From NCBI GenBank assembly GCA_040902195.1, contig JBBDXS010000019.1, positions 1 through 64,000 on the forward strand: a stretch of DNA of 64,000 bases, given 5' to 3'. Source of the DNA: JBBDXS01 sp040902195 (lineage in GTDB: Bacteria; Chloroflexota; Dehalococcoidia; DSTF01; RBG-16-68-14). The stretch's first letter is position 1, and the number at the start of each line of letters is the position of its first letter. This document shows, one piece after another, positions 1-7,707 of the stretch. The translations under genes and the position numbers were made by a program. The notes below the pieces were generated by a model. The model did no database searches. It was not told the origin of the DNA and saw only the letters and a program-made list of their open reading frames with translations.

Positions 1-155
1 TCCTTCGGGCTCCCCGCCCCATCACGCTCTACCCCACTCCCCTCAGGATGACAGTGCATTCGCACGCCCTGGCGGGAATCGGAGCGGGCGGGTGTTGGGC
101 GATTACGATTCGATGGGCGTGTCTGACGCGTTGCCCCACTCCTTCCAGGAGCCGT
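1..155. repeat. 155-bp direct repeat, copy 1 (second copy at 1694-1848)
   Basis: This block matches 1694-1848 base for base with few substitutions and no indels. Its right part (about 108-155) is a copy of the 3' end of the rhodanese gene at 1796-2611: read on the minus strand it still encodes the tail EWGNASDTPIES followed by a stop. Its left part is a long form of the TCCTTCGG...CTCAGGATGACA repeat found elsewhere. It is therefore a duplicated gene tail plus repeat, not a gene. Confidence 0.85.
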
Positions 156-158
156 TCG

Positions 159-201
159 CCCTCACCCCCAACCCCTCTCCCGCAGGCGGGAGAGGGGAGC
201 T
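159..201. repeat. Family-1 interspersed hairpin repeat
   Basis: A pyrimidine-rich lead (CCCTCACCCCC) is followed by a near-perfect hairpin CCCCTCTCCCGC / GCGGGAGAGGGG and then AGCTAG. The same unit recurs at about 1392-1432, 1555-1600, 2612-2652, 4815-4862, 15867-15930, 16091-16137, 18805-18876, 21830-21872, 22678-22720 and 45072-45119, always outside intact genes. Confidence 0.85.
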
Positions 202-228
202 AGTGATCGCCAGGGTCCGCGATAGGGC

Positions 229-363
229 CGGACAGACCTAAAGGTCTGTCCCTACAGGCGGGCGCATCGCGAGGGCCCCTACGAGACTGGGCCTCGCGGG
301 GCGGGAACTAGGGCTTCCCTCTGGTCGTCTTACGGTCATACGCGTGTAGGGAGGCCAATTGAG
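229..363. repeat. Family-3 REP-like hairpin and leader of the lipoprotein gene
   Basis: A palindrome GGACAGACCT-AAA-GGTCTGTCC is followed by CTACAGG (230-257). The rest of the stretch leads into the lipoprotein gene; a ribosome binding site (GGGAGG, about 349-354) lies 9 bases before the ATG at 364. No other feature was seen. Confidence 0.7.
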
Positions 364-1386
364 ATGGGAGAAACGTCCAGGACGCTGGCGGGACGCGGCC
401 GTTGGGTGGCGGTTGGGCTACTTATCGCCGTGGTACTGGCGGGCGCGGCGTGCGGCGATGGCTCGAGCTCGCAGAGCGCTGCGATTGCGGGTCCTACCGC
501 GACTGACGTATCGATCGCGCCGGAAGGGACGCCGCCGATTGTGGCGGCGTCGGCGCAGCTGAGCCCACTTGGTGACTACGCTCCGCCGCCAGACGAACCG
601 ACGGACGTCAGTCGATCGCAGATCATCGCGATCGGCACGGTGACGCGCGAGCTGGACGGCGAGTTCATCCCGGCAGACAATCCGGAAGAGTACGCCGTGT
701 CGGACCCGCCGCACGGCGTGGAGACGCGCCGCTACGCGTTCGAGGTTGAGCGCTACATCAAGGGCGCGGGCGCTCCCGGCTCGCGCGAGCTCATCTTGCA
801 GACGTTGATGGACCTGCAGCTCGAGCCCGGCGGCCGGCTACTGCTGCTGCTGGTGCCGTGGCGAGAGGGGACGTACCAGCCCGGCTGGTCGACGCTGTAC
901 GAGTCGGGCGGCGTCGTGCGCAACGCGCGAGGCGACGCTGTCGAGGAGGCGGCCGGCCTCTCGCTCGATGGCTATGCGGACCGGCTGGCCGCGATCGTCG
1001 CGCTGCACGCGCGCGATGGCGCGCCGGGCGCGCTGGCCGCGCCGAGTGTGCTGCCGGGCGAGACGATGACGCCCGCGCACCTCCTCGGGCTGCGCACGAC
1101 GACGCGCGTCGACATCTCGCGGGCCGGCGCAACGGTGAGGTTGCCGGACGAGGCGCTGTCGGCGCTGCTCCCTACGTTCGAGGAGCCGGTCACAGTCGAG
1201 ACCGCGCCGGCGGAGCGGAGCGCCGGCAACGTGTCGCTGACGTTCCATCTCGCGGGCGGCAACAGCTGGACGTTCGAGTACGACCCGTCGACCGGCGCTG
1301 CGATCCACCCGCTGCTCGCTCTACAGACCATCGTGCCGGAGGCGCAGCGCGCGCTGCTCGCTGCGGCGATCGCGGAGCTGGTGTAG
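364..1386 (+). CDS. Putative secreted lipoprotein of unknown function
   Basis: A 340-residue protein. After a basic N-terminus (RTLAGRGRW) comes a hydrophobic stretch ending in the lipobox LAGAAC (Cys about 30), so it should be lipid-anchored outside the membrane. A Ser/Ala/Thr-rich linker follows, then a domain of about 270 residues with a segment on fees of the type VSRSQIIAIGTV...YAFEVERYIKG...LLLLLVPW. This resembles small beta-rich extracellular domains, but I cannot name a family. The start is supported by GGGAGG about 9 bases upstream. The gene stands alone between repeat blocks, and the stop is followed directly by a family-1 hairpin at 1392. Confidence 0.8.
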   Translation: MGETSRTLAGRGRWVAVGLLIAVVLAGAACGDGSSSQSAAIAGPTATDVSIAPEGTPPIVAASAQLSPLGDYAPPPDEPTDVSRSQIIAIGTVTRELDGEFIPADNPEEYAVSDPPHGVETRRYAFEVERYIKGAGAPGSRELILQTLMDLQLEPGGRLLLLLVPWREGTYQPGWSTLYESGGVVRNARGDAVEEAAGLSLDGYADRLAAIVALHARDGAPGALAAPSVLPGETMTPAHLLGLRTTTRVDISRAGATVRLPDEALSALLPTFEEPVTVETAPAERSAGNVSLTFHLAGGNSWTFEYDPSTGAAIHPLLALQTIVPEAQRALLAAAIAELV

Positions 1387-1391
1387 GCGGC

Positions 1392-1600
1392 TCCCTCACC
1401 CCCGGCCCCTCTCCCGAAGGGAGAGGGGAGCTAGGGATGGAGCGATCGCGTTTGCAGGGGCGAGATCCTTCGCTTCGCTCAGGATGACGGAGGGCGGCGC
1501 GACGCTGGCCCTACGATTCGGTGGGCGTGTCTGACGCGTTGCCCCATTCTTGCACCCTCACCCCGGCCTGTGGCCGACCCTCTCCCTCAATGAGGGAGAG
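1392..1600. repeat. Cluster of interspersed repeats with a duplicated rhodanese tail
   Basis: In order: a family-1 hairpin (1392-1432), a family-2 unit containing TTCGCTTCGCTCAGGATGAC (about 1463-1488), a second short copy of the rhodanese 3' end (1512-1553, still encoding EWGNASDTPTES on the minus strand), and directly abutting it another family-1 hairpin (1555-1600) with ATGAGGGAGAGGG arms. No gene is visible from 1387 to 1795. Confidence 0.8.
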
Positions 1601-1693
1601 GGAACGTGGGGATGTCTCGCCGAAGGGGAGGGCCCTTGGTGATAGCGACGTCGAGAGATCGGGGGAATTCGCGCTGACGCCTGGCGTGTCAGG

Positions 1694-1848
1694 TCCTTCG
1701 GGCTCCCCGCCCCATCACGCTCTACCCCACTCCCCTCATGATGACAGTGCATTCGCACGCCCTGGCGGGAATCGGAGCGGGCGGGTGTTGGGCGATTACG
1801 ATTCGATGGGTGTGTCTGACGCGTTGCCCCATTCTTGCCACGAGCCGT
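1694..1848. repeat. 155-bp direct repeat, copy 2 (overlaps the rhodanese 3' end)
   Basis: This is the copy that belongs to the intact gene: bases 1796-1848 are the true end of the rhodanese coding region on the minus strand, and 1694-1795 is its downstream flank. The other copy is 1-155. Identity by eye is above 90 percent. Confidence 0.85.
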
Positions 1849-2611
1849 CGTAGTTGCGGACGTCCGGGTAGCCGAGGACGTGGTGGAGGACGAGCCAGGT
1901 GTGCGCGGCGCGGACGCCGAGCTGGCAGTGCACGGCGACGGTGGCGTCGCGCGGGACGGCGGCGTAGATGCGCGCCAGCTCGTCGCGCGGCTTGAGCGAG
2001 CCATCGGGCTGGAGCGCGTCCTCCCAGAAGACGTGCTGCGCGCCCGGGATGTGGCCGCCACGCGCGGCGCGTAGGTCCGTGCCGGCGTACTCGGCGTCGG
2101 TGCGGACGTCCAGGACGGCGAATGACGCGTCGCGCAGGCGCGACTGGATCTCTTTGCGATCGATGCGGATGCTGTCGTCTCGAGCGGAAGGGGCGGGGTA
2201 GTCGCTGGGCTCCACCTCGGGCGTCTCGTCTGAGAGGGGGCGGCCCTCGGCGCGCCACTTCTCGCGGCCGCCGTCCATCCAGTGGAGTGCGCCGGGATGC
2301 TTGTAGTACGCGAAGGTCCAGAGCGCGCGGATCGCGTGCCGGCCGCCCTCGTCGCCGTAGAAGACGAGCGTGTCGTTGGGGCGAAGGCCGAGTCGACGCG
2401 CGACGGCGGCGAATCGATGCGGGTCGATGACGTGGCCGGACGATTCGTCCTCGTAGGGGATGAGATCGCGCTTCCAGACGATCTCGACGGCGCGCGGGAG
2501 GTGGCCGGAGGCGAAGCCGCCGGACGACGTGGAGACGTCGATGATGCGCAGGCGCGGCGTGCCGATGCGTTCGGCGACCCAGCCGGTGGAGACGACGACG
2601 GGGTCGGTCAT
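1796..2611 (-). CDS. Thiosulfate/3-mercaptopyruvate sulfurtransferase (tandem rhodanese)
   Basis: A 271-residue two-domain rhodanese, the usual length for the family. The N-terminal domain (about 8-125) is inactive-type, with the segment IIDVSTSSGG. The C-terminal domain (about 145-265) has VLDVRTDAEYAG and the active-site loop HCQLGVRAAHTW with Cys229 as the likely persulfide carrier. The loop CQLGVRA is closer to thiosulfate than to mercaptopyruvate sulfurtransferases, but substrate cannot be fixed from sequence. The enzyme moves sulfane sulfur to cyanide or thiol acceptors in the cytoplasm. Its last about 14 codons exist in two extra copies at 1-155 and 1512-1553. Confidence 0.9.
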   Translation of the reverse strand: MTDPVVVSTGWVAERIGTPRLRIIDVSTSSGGFASGHLPRAVEIVWKRDLIPYEDESSGHVIDPHRFAAVARRLGLRPNDTLVFYGDEGGRHAIRALWTFAYYKHPGALHWMDGGREKWRAEGRPLSDETPEVEPSDYPAPSARDDSIRIDRKEIQSRLRDASFAVLDVRTDAEYAGTDLRAARGGHIPGAQHVFWEDALQPDGSLKPRDELARIYAAVPRDATVAVHCQLGVRAAHTWLVLHHVLGYPDVRNYDGSWQEWGNASDTPIES

Positions 2612-2652
2612 CCCTCACCCCTGGCCCCTCTCCCGAGGGGAGAGGGGGATGG
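2612..2652. repeat. Family-1 hairpin repeat upstream of rhodanese
   Basis: CCCTCACCCCTGGCCCCT followed by CTCCCGAGGGGAGAGGGG. It begins directly at the rhodanese start codon, so it occupies the place where a ribosome binding site would be expected. Confidence 0.75.
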
Positions 2653-2787
2653 TTCTCGAATGTGCGATGTCATGCGCGACGAATTGTAACGTCTCGGCAA
2701 TTGGAACGCCGCCCCCACCACGGGTGAAACAGCGTCTTCCTTCCCACCCGGCCACCCAGAAATGTAATTGAGCATTTTGGGGGACAC

Positions 2788-2887
2788 NNNNNNNNNNNNN
2801 NNNNNNNNNNNNNNNNNNNNNNNNNNNNNNNNNNNNNNNNNNNNNNNNNNNNNNNNNNNNNNNNNNNNNNNNNNNNNNNNNNNNNNN
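2788..2887. other. Assembly gap of 100 N
   Basis: Exactly 100 N. The left edge reads GGGGACAC and the right edge CCCCCATGCCCC; the same junction reads GAGGACACCCCCCATG at 3020-3033. The gap therefore sits inside a repeat and its true length is unknown. Confidence 0.95.
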
Positions 2888-3102
2888 CCCCCATGCCCCC
2901 GGCCCTTCGCTTCGCTCGAGGGCAGGCGCCGGGGCCCGCCCCGCTGCGCTCCCGGGAACGGCGCTGTTGGACGGGCCGAGCGCTGCTTTAGCGTGGGAGA
3001 CATTCCTTCGCTTCGCTCGAGGACACCCCCCATGCCCCCGGCCCTTCGCTTCGCTCGAGGGCAGGCGCCGGGGCCCGCCCCTCTGCGCTCCCGGGAACGG
3101 CG
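2888..3102. repeat. Tandemly arranged 76-bp repeat beside the gap
   Basis: Bases 2888-2963 and 3027-3102 are nearly identical (CCCCATGCCCCCGGCCCTTC through CGGGAACGGCG). Each carries TTCGCTTCGCTCGAGG, related to the family-2 core. The spacer between them holds a third core copy (about 3005-3023). No gene is seen between 2653 and 3240. Confidence 0.8.
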
Positions 3103-3134
3103 GTAGGCCACGTCCGGCTCGCGGGAGATGGTGA

Positions 3135-3161
3135 GGACAGAGCTGAAGCTCTGTCCCTACG
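3135..3161. repeat. Family-3 REP-like hairpin
   Basis: GGACAGAGCT-GAA-GCTCTGTCC followed by CTACG. Compared with the copy at 230 the arms have changed on both sides together (ACCT/AGGT to AGCT/AGCT), so pairing is kept. Confidence 0.8.
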
Positions 3162-3182
3162 AAGTCGAGGTCGTCGACGGGG

Positions 3183-3237
3183 TTGACAGGCGGGTCGAGT
3201 TGTCGTATAAAAGAAAACGACCATTCGCTTTTTATAG
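3183..3237 (+). promoter_or_regulatory. Sigma70-type promoter and possible operator of the TetR-PhyH pair
   Basis: TTGACA (3183-3188) and TATAAA (3206-3211) are separated by 17 bases, a near-consensus vegetative promoter. An imperfect inverted repeat of A/T runs (TATAAAAG ... CTTTTTATA, 3206-3236) overlaps the -10 box and start site, which is where a TetR-type repressor would act on its own gene. Operator assignment is inference. Confidence 0.7.
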
Positions 3238-3258
3238 GCGATGGGTTGTGGAGGGCAG

Positions 3259-3906
3259 GTGCCGAAGGTCTCCCAGAGCTACCTGGATACGCGGCGGAAC
3301 GAGATCCTGGACGCGGCGTGGGCCTGCTTCGCGCGCAAGGGCTACCACCTGACGACGATGCATGACATCTGCCAGGAATGCGAGCTGAGCCCGGGCGCGG
3401 TCTATCGCTACTTCTCGAGCAAGGAAGAGATCTTACGCGCGACGAACGAGCGCAGCCAGGAAATCGGGAGGGCGCTGGTGCTCTCGGCGCGGGAGCGCGC
3501 AGGCGGGCCGCTCGATGCGCTGGAGGCGATCGGGCAGGCGATGGCATCGTCGGTGAAAAACCCGCTGTTCGAGACGCGGGCGCGCGTGAACATGGAGCTG
3601 TGGCCGGAGATCATCCGCAACGAATCGTTGCGCGAGCAGCGGCAGAGCGAGGTGGGTTTCTGGCGCGGCGCCGTGTCGGAGCTGTTCGCGGAGGCGAAGG
3701 CGCAGGGCGCATTGCGCGACGAAGTCGATCCCGACGCGGCGGCAGTGATCTTCATGTGCGCCTTCGAGGGGCTGCGACACCTGCGCCTACTCGACTCGAA
3801 GAAGTACGGGCCGGACACGCTGAACGATCTACTGCAAACGATGTTGTCGACTGCGCATCGCCCGTCGAGGCGACGCACCTCGACGCGAAAAGGAGTGCAC
3901 GTATGA
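3259..3906 (+). CDS. TetR/AcrR family transcriptional regulator
   Basis: About 215 residues. The N-terminal helix-turn-helix is clear: RNEILDAAWACFARKGYHLT then MHDICQECELSPGAVYRYFS and SKEEIL, the standard TetR DNA-binding pattern. The C-terminal all-helical half would bind a ligand and dimerise. The GTG at 3259 is preferred over the in-frame ATG at 3241 because it has GGAGGG just upstream and gives the family-like start MPKVSQSYLDTRR; the ATG has no ribosome binding site. Its stop overlaps the next start (ATGA), so the two are co-translated, which suggests it responds to the substrate or product of the PhyH enzyme. Confidence 0.9.
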   Translation: MPKVSQSYLDTRRNEILDAAWACFARKGYHLTTMHDICQECELSPGAVYRYFSSKEEILRATNERSQEIGRALVLSARERAGGPLDALEAIGQAMASSVKNPLFETRARVNMELWPEIIRNESLREQRQSEVGFWRGAVSELFAEAKAQGALRDEVDPDAAAVIFMCAFEGLRHLRLLDSKKYGPDTLNDLLQTMLSTAHRPSRRRTSTRKGVHV

Positions 3907-4709
3907 ATCGCCTACCGCGAGACGCCACTGTCGACCAGGTCTGCGAGGCGCTCGATCGCGATGGCTACGCGATCATTGAGCACTATCTCGATGAGGACGA
4001 CCTGCGTCGCAAGAAGGAGGACCTCGAGCGCGTGCTGCGCGCGATACCGGGCGGCCGGAACGACTTCGAGGGCTTCGAGACGCAGCGCATCTACTCGTTC
4101 TTCGCGAAGACGCGCGCGTTCGACGCGCAGGCGCTCGATCCGCTTGTGCTCGGGACGATGGAGCGCCTGTTCGGGCCGGGCTTTCAGCTCAGCGCGCCGA
4201 CCGGGATCCGCATCGGGCCGGGCGAGACGGCGCAGAACCTGCATCCCGACGACATCATCTACCCCATCGCGCGGCCGCATCCGGAGCTGGTGGTGAACAC
4301 GATGTGGGCGCTGGACGACTTCACGGAGGAGAACGGCGCGACGCACATCGTGCCGGGTAGCCACAAGTGGGTGGACCAGCGGCCGGACGCGTCGACGAAG
4401 AGCATCCAGGCCGTGATGCCGTCGGGCTCCGTGATGTTCTTCCTGGGCTCGGCGTTTCACGGCGGCGGCGCGAACACGACGGACAAGCCGCGGCTCGGCG
4501 TAATCATCGAGTACTGCGCCGGCTGGCTGCGGCCGCAGGAGAACCACGTGATCGGCGTACCGAAGGCGATCATGCGCGAGCTGCCGTTGCGTTTGCAGGA
4601 GCTGCTGGGCTACGGGATCTTCGGGCCGTTCGTGGGCAACGTCGACGGTCGCCACCCGCGCAAGTACCTCGAGGACGCGCGAGAGGTATCGGATGGGGTG
4701 GTGGTCTGA
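3903..4709 (+). CDS. Phytanoyl-CoA dioxygenase (PhyH) family protein
   Basis: 268 residues, typical for the family. These enzymes are Fe(II)/2-oxoglutarate oxygenases that hydroxylate acyl or natural-product substrates. The iron triad is visible: His and Asp in NLHPDDIIYP, then the distal His in GSAFHGGGAN, with the 2-oxoglutarate-binding Arg in KPRLGVIIEY. GATHIVPGSHKW is the usual PhyH loop. The ATG overlaps the regulator stop by 4 bases, so the gene belongs to the TetR operon. The substrate cannot be told from sequence. Confidence 0.9.
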   Translation: MNRLPRDATVDQVCEALDRDGYAIIEHYLDEDDLRRKKEDLERVLRAIPGGRNDFEGFETQRIYSFFAKTRAFDAQALDPLVLGTMERLFGPGFQLSAPTGIRIGPGETAQNLHPDDIIYPIARPHPELVVNTMWALDDFTEENGATHIVPGSHKWVDQRPDASTKSIQAVMPSGSVMFFLGSAFHGGGANTTDKPRLGVIIEYCAGWLRPQENHVIGVPKAIMRELPLRLQELLGYGIFGPFVGNVDGRHPRKYLEDAREVSDGVVV

Positions 4710-4986
4710 TGGGAGGAACACGGAACACGGAGCCAGGAACAAGGGATTGATCCGGACGCGCGCGTGCGCGGTCCGTTAGCAGTAAGGGCGTTCAATTGAA
4801 CGCCCTTACTGCTCTCACCCTGGCCTGCGGCCCTCCCCTCTCCCGCATGCGGGAGAGGGGAGCTTTGGATCGAGGACGTGTCGACGAGACCGACAGGCTA
4901 AAGCCTGTCCCACGAAAAAAGGAGTGGCGGGAGGCCTGAAGGCCTCCCTACGGGCGGACGCGTTGCGACGCACGCCTACGGGTCCG
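4710..4986. repeat. Repeat-filled intergenic region
   Basis: No gene is seen. The stretch holds a family-5 unit (AGCCAGGAACAAGGGATTGA, about 4730-4750), the perfect palindrome at 4779-4812, a family-1 hairpin (4815-4862) and two family-3 hairpins: GACAGGCT-AAA-GCCTGTCC (4892-4912) and GGGAGGCCT-GAA-GGCCTCCCTACG (about 4930-4953). It separates two convergent genes. Confidence 0.75.
4779..4812. terminator. Perfect 34-bp palindrome between convergent genes
   Basis: Two 17-base arms meet without a spacer: GCAGTAAGGGCGTTCAA and TTGAACGCCCTTACTGC. It lies between the convergent PhyH and methyltransferase genes, so a bidirectional terminator is possible, but there is no T tract. GGGCG...CGCCC followed by TTAC also resembles the family-4 hairpins. 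Confidence 0.5.
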
Positions 4987-5787
4987 CTAGGCCTTTCGTG
5001 TGACCCAGATCATGTCGGGGGAGTTGCCGCGATAGGGGTTCTTGCGCAGGTCGCCGTACAACGCTTCGACAACAAAGCCGGCGCGCGCGAGGAGATGCTC
5101 CATCTCGTAGCGATGGAAGTAGCGCACGGTCATCGGCTTGCCGTACTGACGGCGGACGACGACGCCCGCCTCGTCCAGCTCTTCGTTGAAGCCGCTCGAC
5201 ACGCGCTCCTGGCGTGAGGTGTGGTAGTCGATGGTCCCCCAGCTTTGTACGGGCCGTCCCGTCTTCGGGTCCCGGTGGTCGCGGCTCGGGTTCCTGACCA
5301 GCGCGCCGCGCTTGCTCGATAACCACTCGGCCATGGCGACGATGTTGGGGTTCTCGACCTCGAACGCGAAGCGGCCCTCGGGCGCGAGGTGCTTGTGAAC
5401 GCAGCGCAGGCAGGCGAGCTGGTCCTCGACGTCGAGCATGAGCTGGAACGTGCCGATCGCGATGAACACGAGCCCGAATTGCTGGCCGAGATCGAACGCG
5501 CGCATGTCGCCCTCGAGCCAGGTGACGTTGTCGAGGCCAGCGCTCTTCTTGCGCGCCAGCGCGAGCATGTCCGGCGAGATGTCGATGCCGGTGAGCCGGA
5601 CGTCCTCGCGCGCGAGCGGGACGGCGACGCGTCCGTTGCCGCAGGCGACCTCGAGCGTGTCGAGGCCGCGCGAGGCGGCGTCGCGGGCGAGCTCGAGATA
5701 GAACTCGACCTCGCCGTCCTGCAGCGGCACCGCGGCCTCGTAGCGGGCGGCGACCTCCTCGTCGTAGATGTACGGTTGGCCGGACAT
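4987..5787 (-). CDS. Class I SAM-dependent methyltransferase
   Basis: 266 residues from the ATG at 5787. Motif I is TLEVACGNGRVAVPLA; the acidic residue at the end of strand 2 is in LTGIDISPDML; motif near strand 4 is GLVFIAIGTFQLML. The C-terminal part (WGTIDYHTSRQE... TVRYFHRYEMEHLLARAGF) is the arrangement seen in small-molecule methyltransferases with an added beta insert. The reading frame stays open to 5919, but those 44 extra codons are translated repeat (RTIPGSLFLVP reads a family-5 unit), so the inner ATG is chosen. No ribosome binding site is evident. Substrate unknown. Confidence 0.85.
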   Translation of the reverse strand: MSGQPYIYDEEVAARYEAAVPLQDGEVEFYLELARDAASRGLDTLEVACGNGRVAVPLAREDVRLTGIDISPDMLALARKKSAGLDNVTWLEGDMRAFDLGQQFGLVFIAIGTFQLMLDVEDQLACLRCVHKHLAPEGRFAFEVENPNIVAMAEWLSSKRGALVRNPSRDHRDPKTGRPVQSWGTIDYHTSRQERVSSGFNEELDEAGVVVRRQYGKPMTVRYFHRYEMEHLLARAGFVVEALYGDLRKNPYRGNSPDMIWVTRKA

Positions 5788-6076
5788 GGCCGCAGTGTAG
5801 GAGGAAGCGGGAACTAGGAACAAGGAACCGGGGATAGTTCGACGGGTTTGGGTGGGCCGCCCGTCGAACTGGAGCTGAAGGGGAAGTCGGAGCCGGTACG
5901 AGCGCGGATTGTTAGCCAAGCGGTCTGAGTGTGCATTCTTGCATCAGCTCTCGACTTGTCAGGTCCTTCGGCCTCCACCCCGCTGTGCCTCTACCCCACG
6001 CGCCTCAGGATGACAATGCGCGCGCGGGGCGGCGAACGCGACGTTGGCGATCGCGATCAGCCACGCTTATGTTGCG
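5788..6076. repeat. Intergenic region with family-5 and long family-2 repeats
   Basis: GGAACAAGGAACCGGGGATA lies at about 5812-5836. A long family-2 unit, TCCTTCGGCC ... CTCAGGATGACA, spans about 5962-6015 and follows the same plan as bases 1-52. No gene is seen. Confidence 0.65.
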
Positions 6077-6469
6077 TCAGATGCGCTTGCTTGGCGGAAC
6101 GGCTTCCGCGCGATGCGTCCAGAGCCGCCCGACGCCTTCCATGCGCAGGTGCGGGTAGATCATCGTGCGGGCGCCGTCGGAAGACGTGAGGAGGCGGCCG
6201 CTGTTGGCGTAGAGCCGGTACTGGATGTCGCCGGTGATCTCGAGCGGGATGTTGAGCAGCATTTCGCCGCTGTCGGACTCGATGGCCAGACCGAGCGGTA
6301 CGTGCTCCAGCCCAGGGGACTCGGCGACGAGCGCGCCGCTGTCGTCGTAGAGATGGTAGGCCATAAAGAAGAGGCCGCCTTCGTCGCAGGCGACCTGCAA
6401 GATATGTTCACCCGAAGCGGCATCGATAAACGTCGTGGACGTGCCTGGACGCCGTGTGTCCAATCGCAT
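6077..6469 (-). CDS. Hypothetical protein, beta-rich
   Basis: 130 residues, no signal peptide, no family recognised. The composition suggests a single beta-sandwich domain: HILQVACDEGGLFFMAYHLYD, then GEMLLNIPLEITGDIQYRLYA. It lies 51 bases downstream of the acyl-ACP desaturase on the same strand and is probably the last gene of that transcript, which hints at a lipid or stress role, but this is inference only. Confidence 0.6.
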   Translation of the reverse strand: MRLDTRRPGTSTTFIDAASGEHILQVACDEGGLFFMAYHLYDDSGALVAESPGLEHVPLGLAIESDSGEMLLNIPLEITGDIQYRLYANSGRLLTSSDGARTMIYPHLRMEGVGRLWTHRAEAVPPSKRI

Positions 6470-6520
6470 AAGGCCTCCCCCCGCGGCGCGCGATTCGAGC
6501 CGCTCCTTCTCCGGCGGTCG

Positions 6521-7441
6521 CTAGTTCTGGCTAACGCCGGTCGTAGTGAGCTCGCTTTCTTGAGCGGGCCGGCGGGCCAGCCTTGCGAGCGCTGAGCGAT
6601 AGGCCCGCAGGCGGGCGAGTGCGCGCCGTCCTTCCGCCAGGAGAGGCGCCCGCCGGTCGACTTCCCAGAAGGCACAGACGACTTCGACGACTTCGTTGTA
6701 GTACTGCTCGGGACCAAGGACGCCTTCGGCCGCGAGGAGCATGCTGCGCTGCCCGAAGTCACTCATGACGCTGGTGGGCATCTGGAAGTGGACCATCACG
6801 TTGGCCAGAGGCACGACGTAGTCCGGGTTGGCGTCTAGGTGGGCCTTGACCACGTCCCGATAAAAGGCGTAGTGGCGCGTTTCATCCTTGGCGATGCGGC
6901 GGAGGGCGCGGGCCAGGTCCGGGTCCTGGGCTTCGCAAGCGGTGGCGGCGTGCAGGTAGAAGACCTGCGTGGCCATTTCCTGGACGGTGGTGTAGACCAT
7001 CGCCTCGAAGGGGCCCGCAAGCTGGTGTGTCCAGCCGCCGGCCAGCACCGCCTTACGTTTGCGGCCGCGTTCGGCGTGGTCACCGTTGTCGGTGATCAGC
7101 AGGTACGTCTCCAGCAACGTCGAGTGCTGGTCCTCTTCGGATGTCCACACGCGGACGAACTCCTGTAGCGGCTCCAGGGATTCCTTGAGGCCTTCGTACA
7201 GGACGGCGGTGTACCAGGGGAGGTTTGCTTCCGTGAGGAGAGCGGTCTCGACGGCGAGATAGGCTAGCGGCGAGAGCGGCGGGCGCTGCGTCTGGGCGTG
7301 GAACGCCTCAAGCGGCAGGAAGTCGCGATAGGACCAGTCGATCCGGTCCGAGGCTTCCTTGTGCCGCGCAAGCAGCCGCGCGACCTCTGGTTCGAGCGAA
7401 GGCAGCAACGGTATGAGGGAGGCGGTGCTGCTCGCGCCCAT
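6521..7441 (-). CDS. Acyl-ACP desaturase-like di-iron protein
   Basis: 306 residues, ferritin-like four-helix fold. A full set of six di-iron ligands can be placed: Glu71 (LTEANLP), Glu103 and His106 (SEEDQHS), Glu155 (TVQEMATQ), Glu187 and His190 (KDETRHYAFYRD). This spacing matches soluble plant-type and actinobacterial acyl-ACP desaturases, which put a double bond into acyl chains on acyl carrier protein. The gene starts 2 bases after the cold-shock protein stop (TAACAATG), so they are one operon, which fits a role in keeping membranes fluid in the cold. Confidence 0.85.
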   Translation of the reverse strand: MGASSTASLIPLLPSLEPEVARLLARHKEASDRIDWSYRDFLPLEAFHAQTQRPPLSPLAYLAVETALLTEANLPWYTAVLYEGLKESLEPLQEFVRVWTSEEDQHSTLLETYLLITDNGDHAERGRKRKAVLAGGWTHQLAGPFEAMVYTTVQEMATQVFYLHAATACEAQDPDLARALRRIAKDETRHYAFYRDVVKAHLDANPDYVVPLANVMVHFQMPTSVMSDFGQRSMLLAAEGVLGPEQYYNEVVEVVCAFWEVDRRAPLLAEGRRALARLRAYRSALARLARRPAQESELTTTGVSQN

Positions 7442-7443
7442 TG

Positions 7444-7659
7444 TTAGCTCCCGAGTCGCACGCGGGCCGCTCGGCTTCGGTTCGGCTGCTTGGGGTCCGG
7501 CTCGATGTCGAACTCGACCGTCTGGCCTTCGTTCAGCTCATCGAACGTGGGCTGCTCTACCACGCTGCTGTGAAAGAACACTTCTTCGGTGCCACCGGCC
7601 GGCTGGATGAAGCCGAACCCGCGGTCGCGTACGATCCGTGTGATGTTTCCTGTTGCCAT
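7444..7659 (-). CDS. csp: Cold-shock domain protein (CspA family)
   Basis: 71 residues, a single OB-fold cold-shock domain that binds single-stranded RNA and melts secondary structure. The RNA-binding motif RNP1 is DRGFGFI (canonical KGFGFI) and RNP2 is EVFFHSS. The ATG at 7659 is chosen over one 8 codons upstream because AGGAGG lies 5 bases before it. It sits between rpsU and the desaturase on the same strand. Confidence 0.93.
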   Translation of the reverse strand: MATGNITRIVRDRGFGFIQPAGGTEEVFFHSSVVEQPTFDELNEGQTVEFDIEPDPKQPNRSRAARVRLGS

Positions 7660-7680
7660 GCTGTCCTCCTGATGAATTAT

Positions 7681-7701
7681 CACAGGCGGTGCTCGCCTGT
7701 G
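7681..7701 (-). terminator. Hairpin between rpsU and csp
   Basis: CACAGGCG and CGCCTGTG pair across a 5-base loop, and on the minus strand the hairpin is followed by ATAATT. It could weaken read-through from rpsU to csp or act as a processing or cold-sensitive structure just ahead of the csp ribosome binding site. Confidence 0.5.
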
Positions 7702-7707
7702 TGATGC

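Noticed and set aside
3378..3900. Long open frame in front of the PhyH start, giving a 443-residue fusion
   Set aside because: It reads the TetR gene in another frame as Arg/Ala-rich text. The TetR motifs and the ATGA overlap support two genes.
4966..5010. Possible rho-independent terminator after the methyltransferase
   Set aside because: No stable hairpin with T tract could be drawn.
5788..5919. Extra 44 N-terminal residues of the methyltransferase
   Set aside because: They translate a family-5 repeat and have no protein-like pattern; the inner ATG starts a typical methyltransferase.
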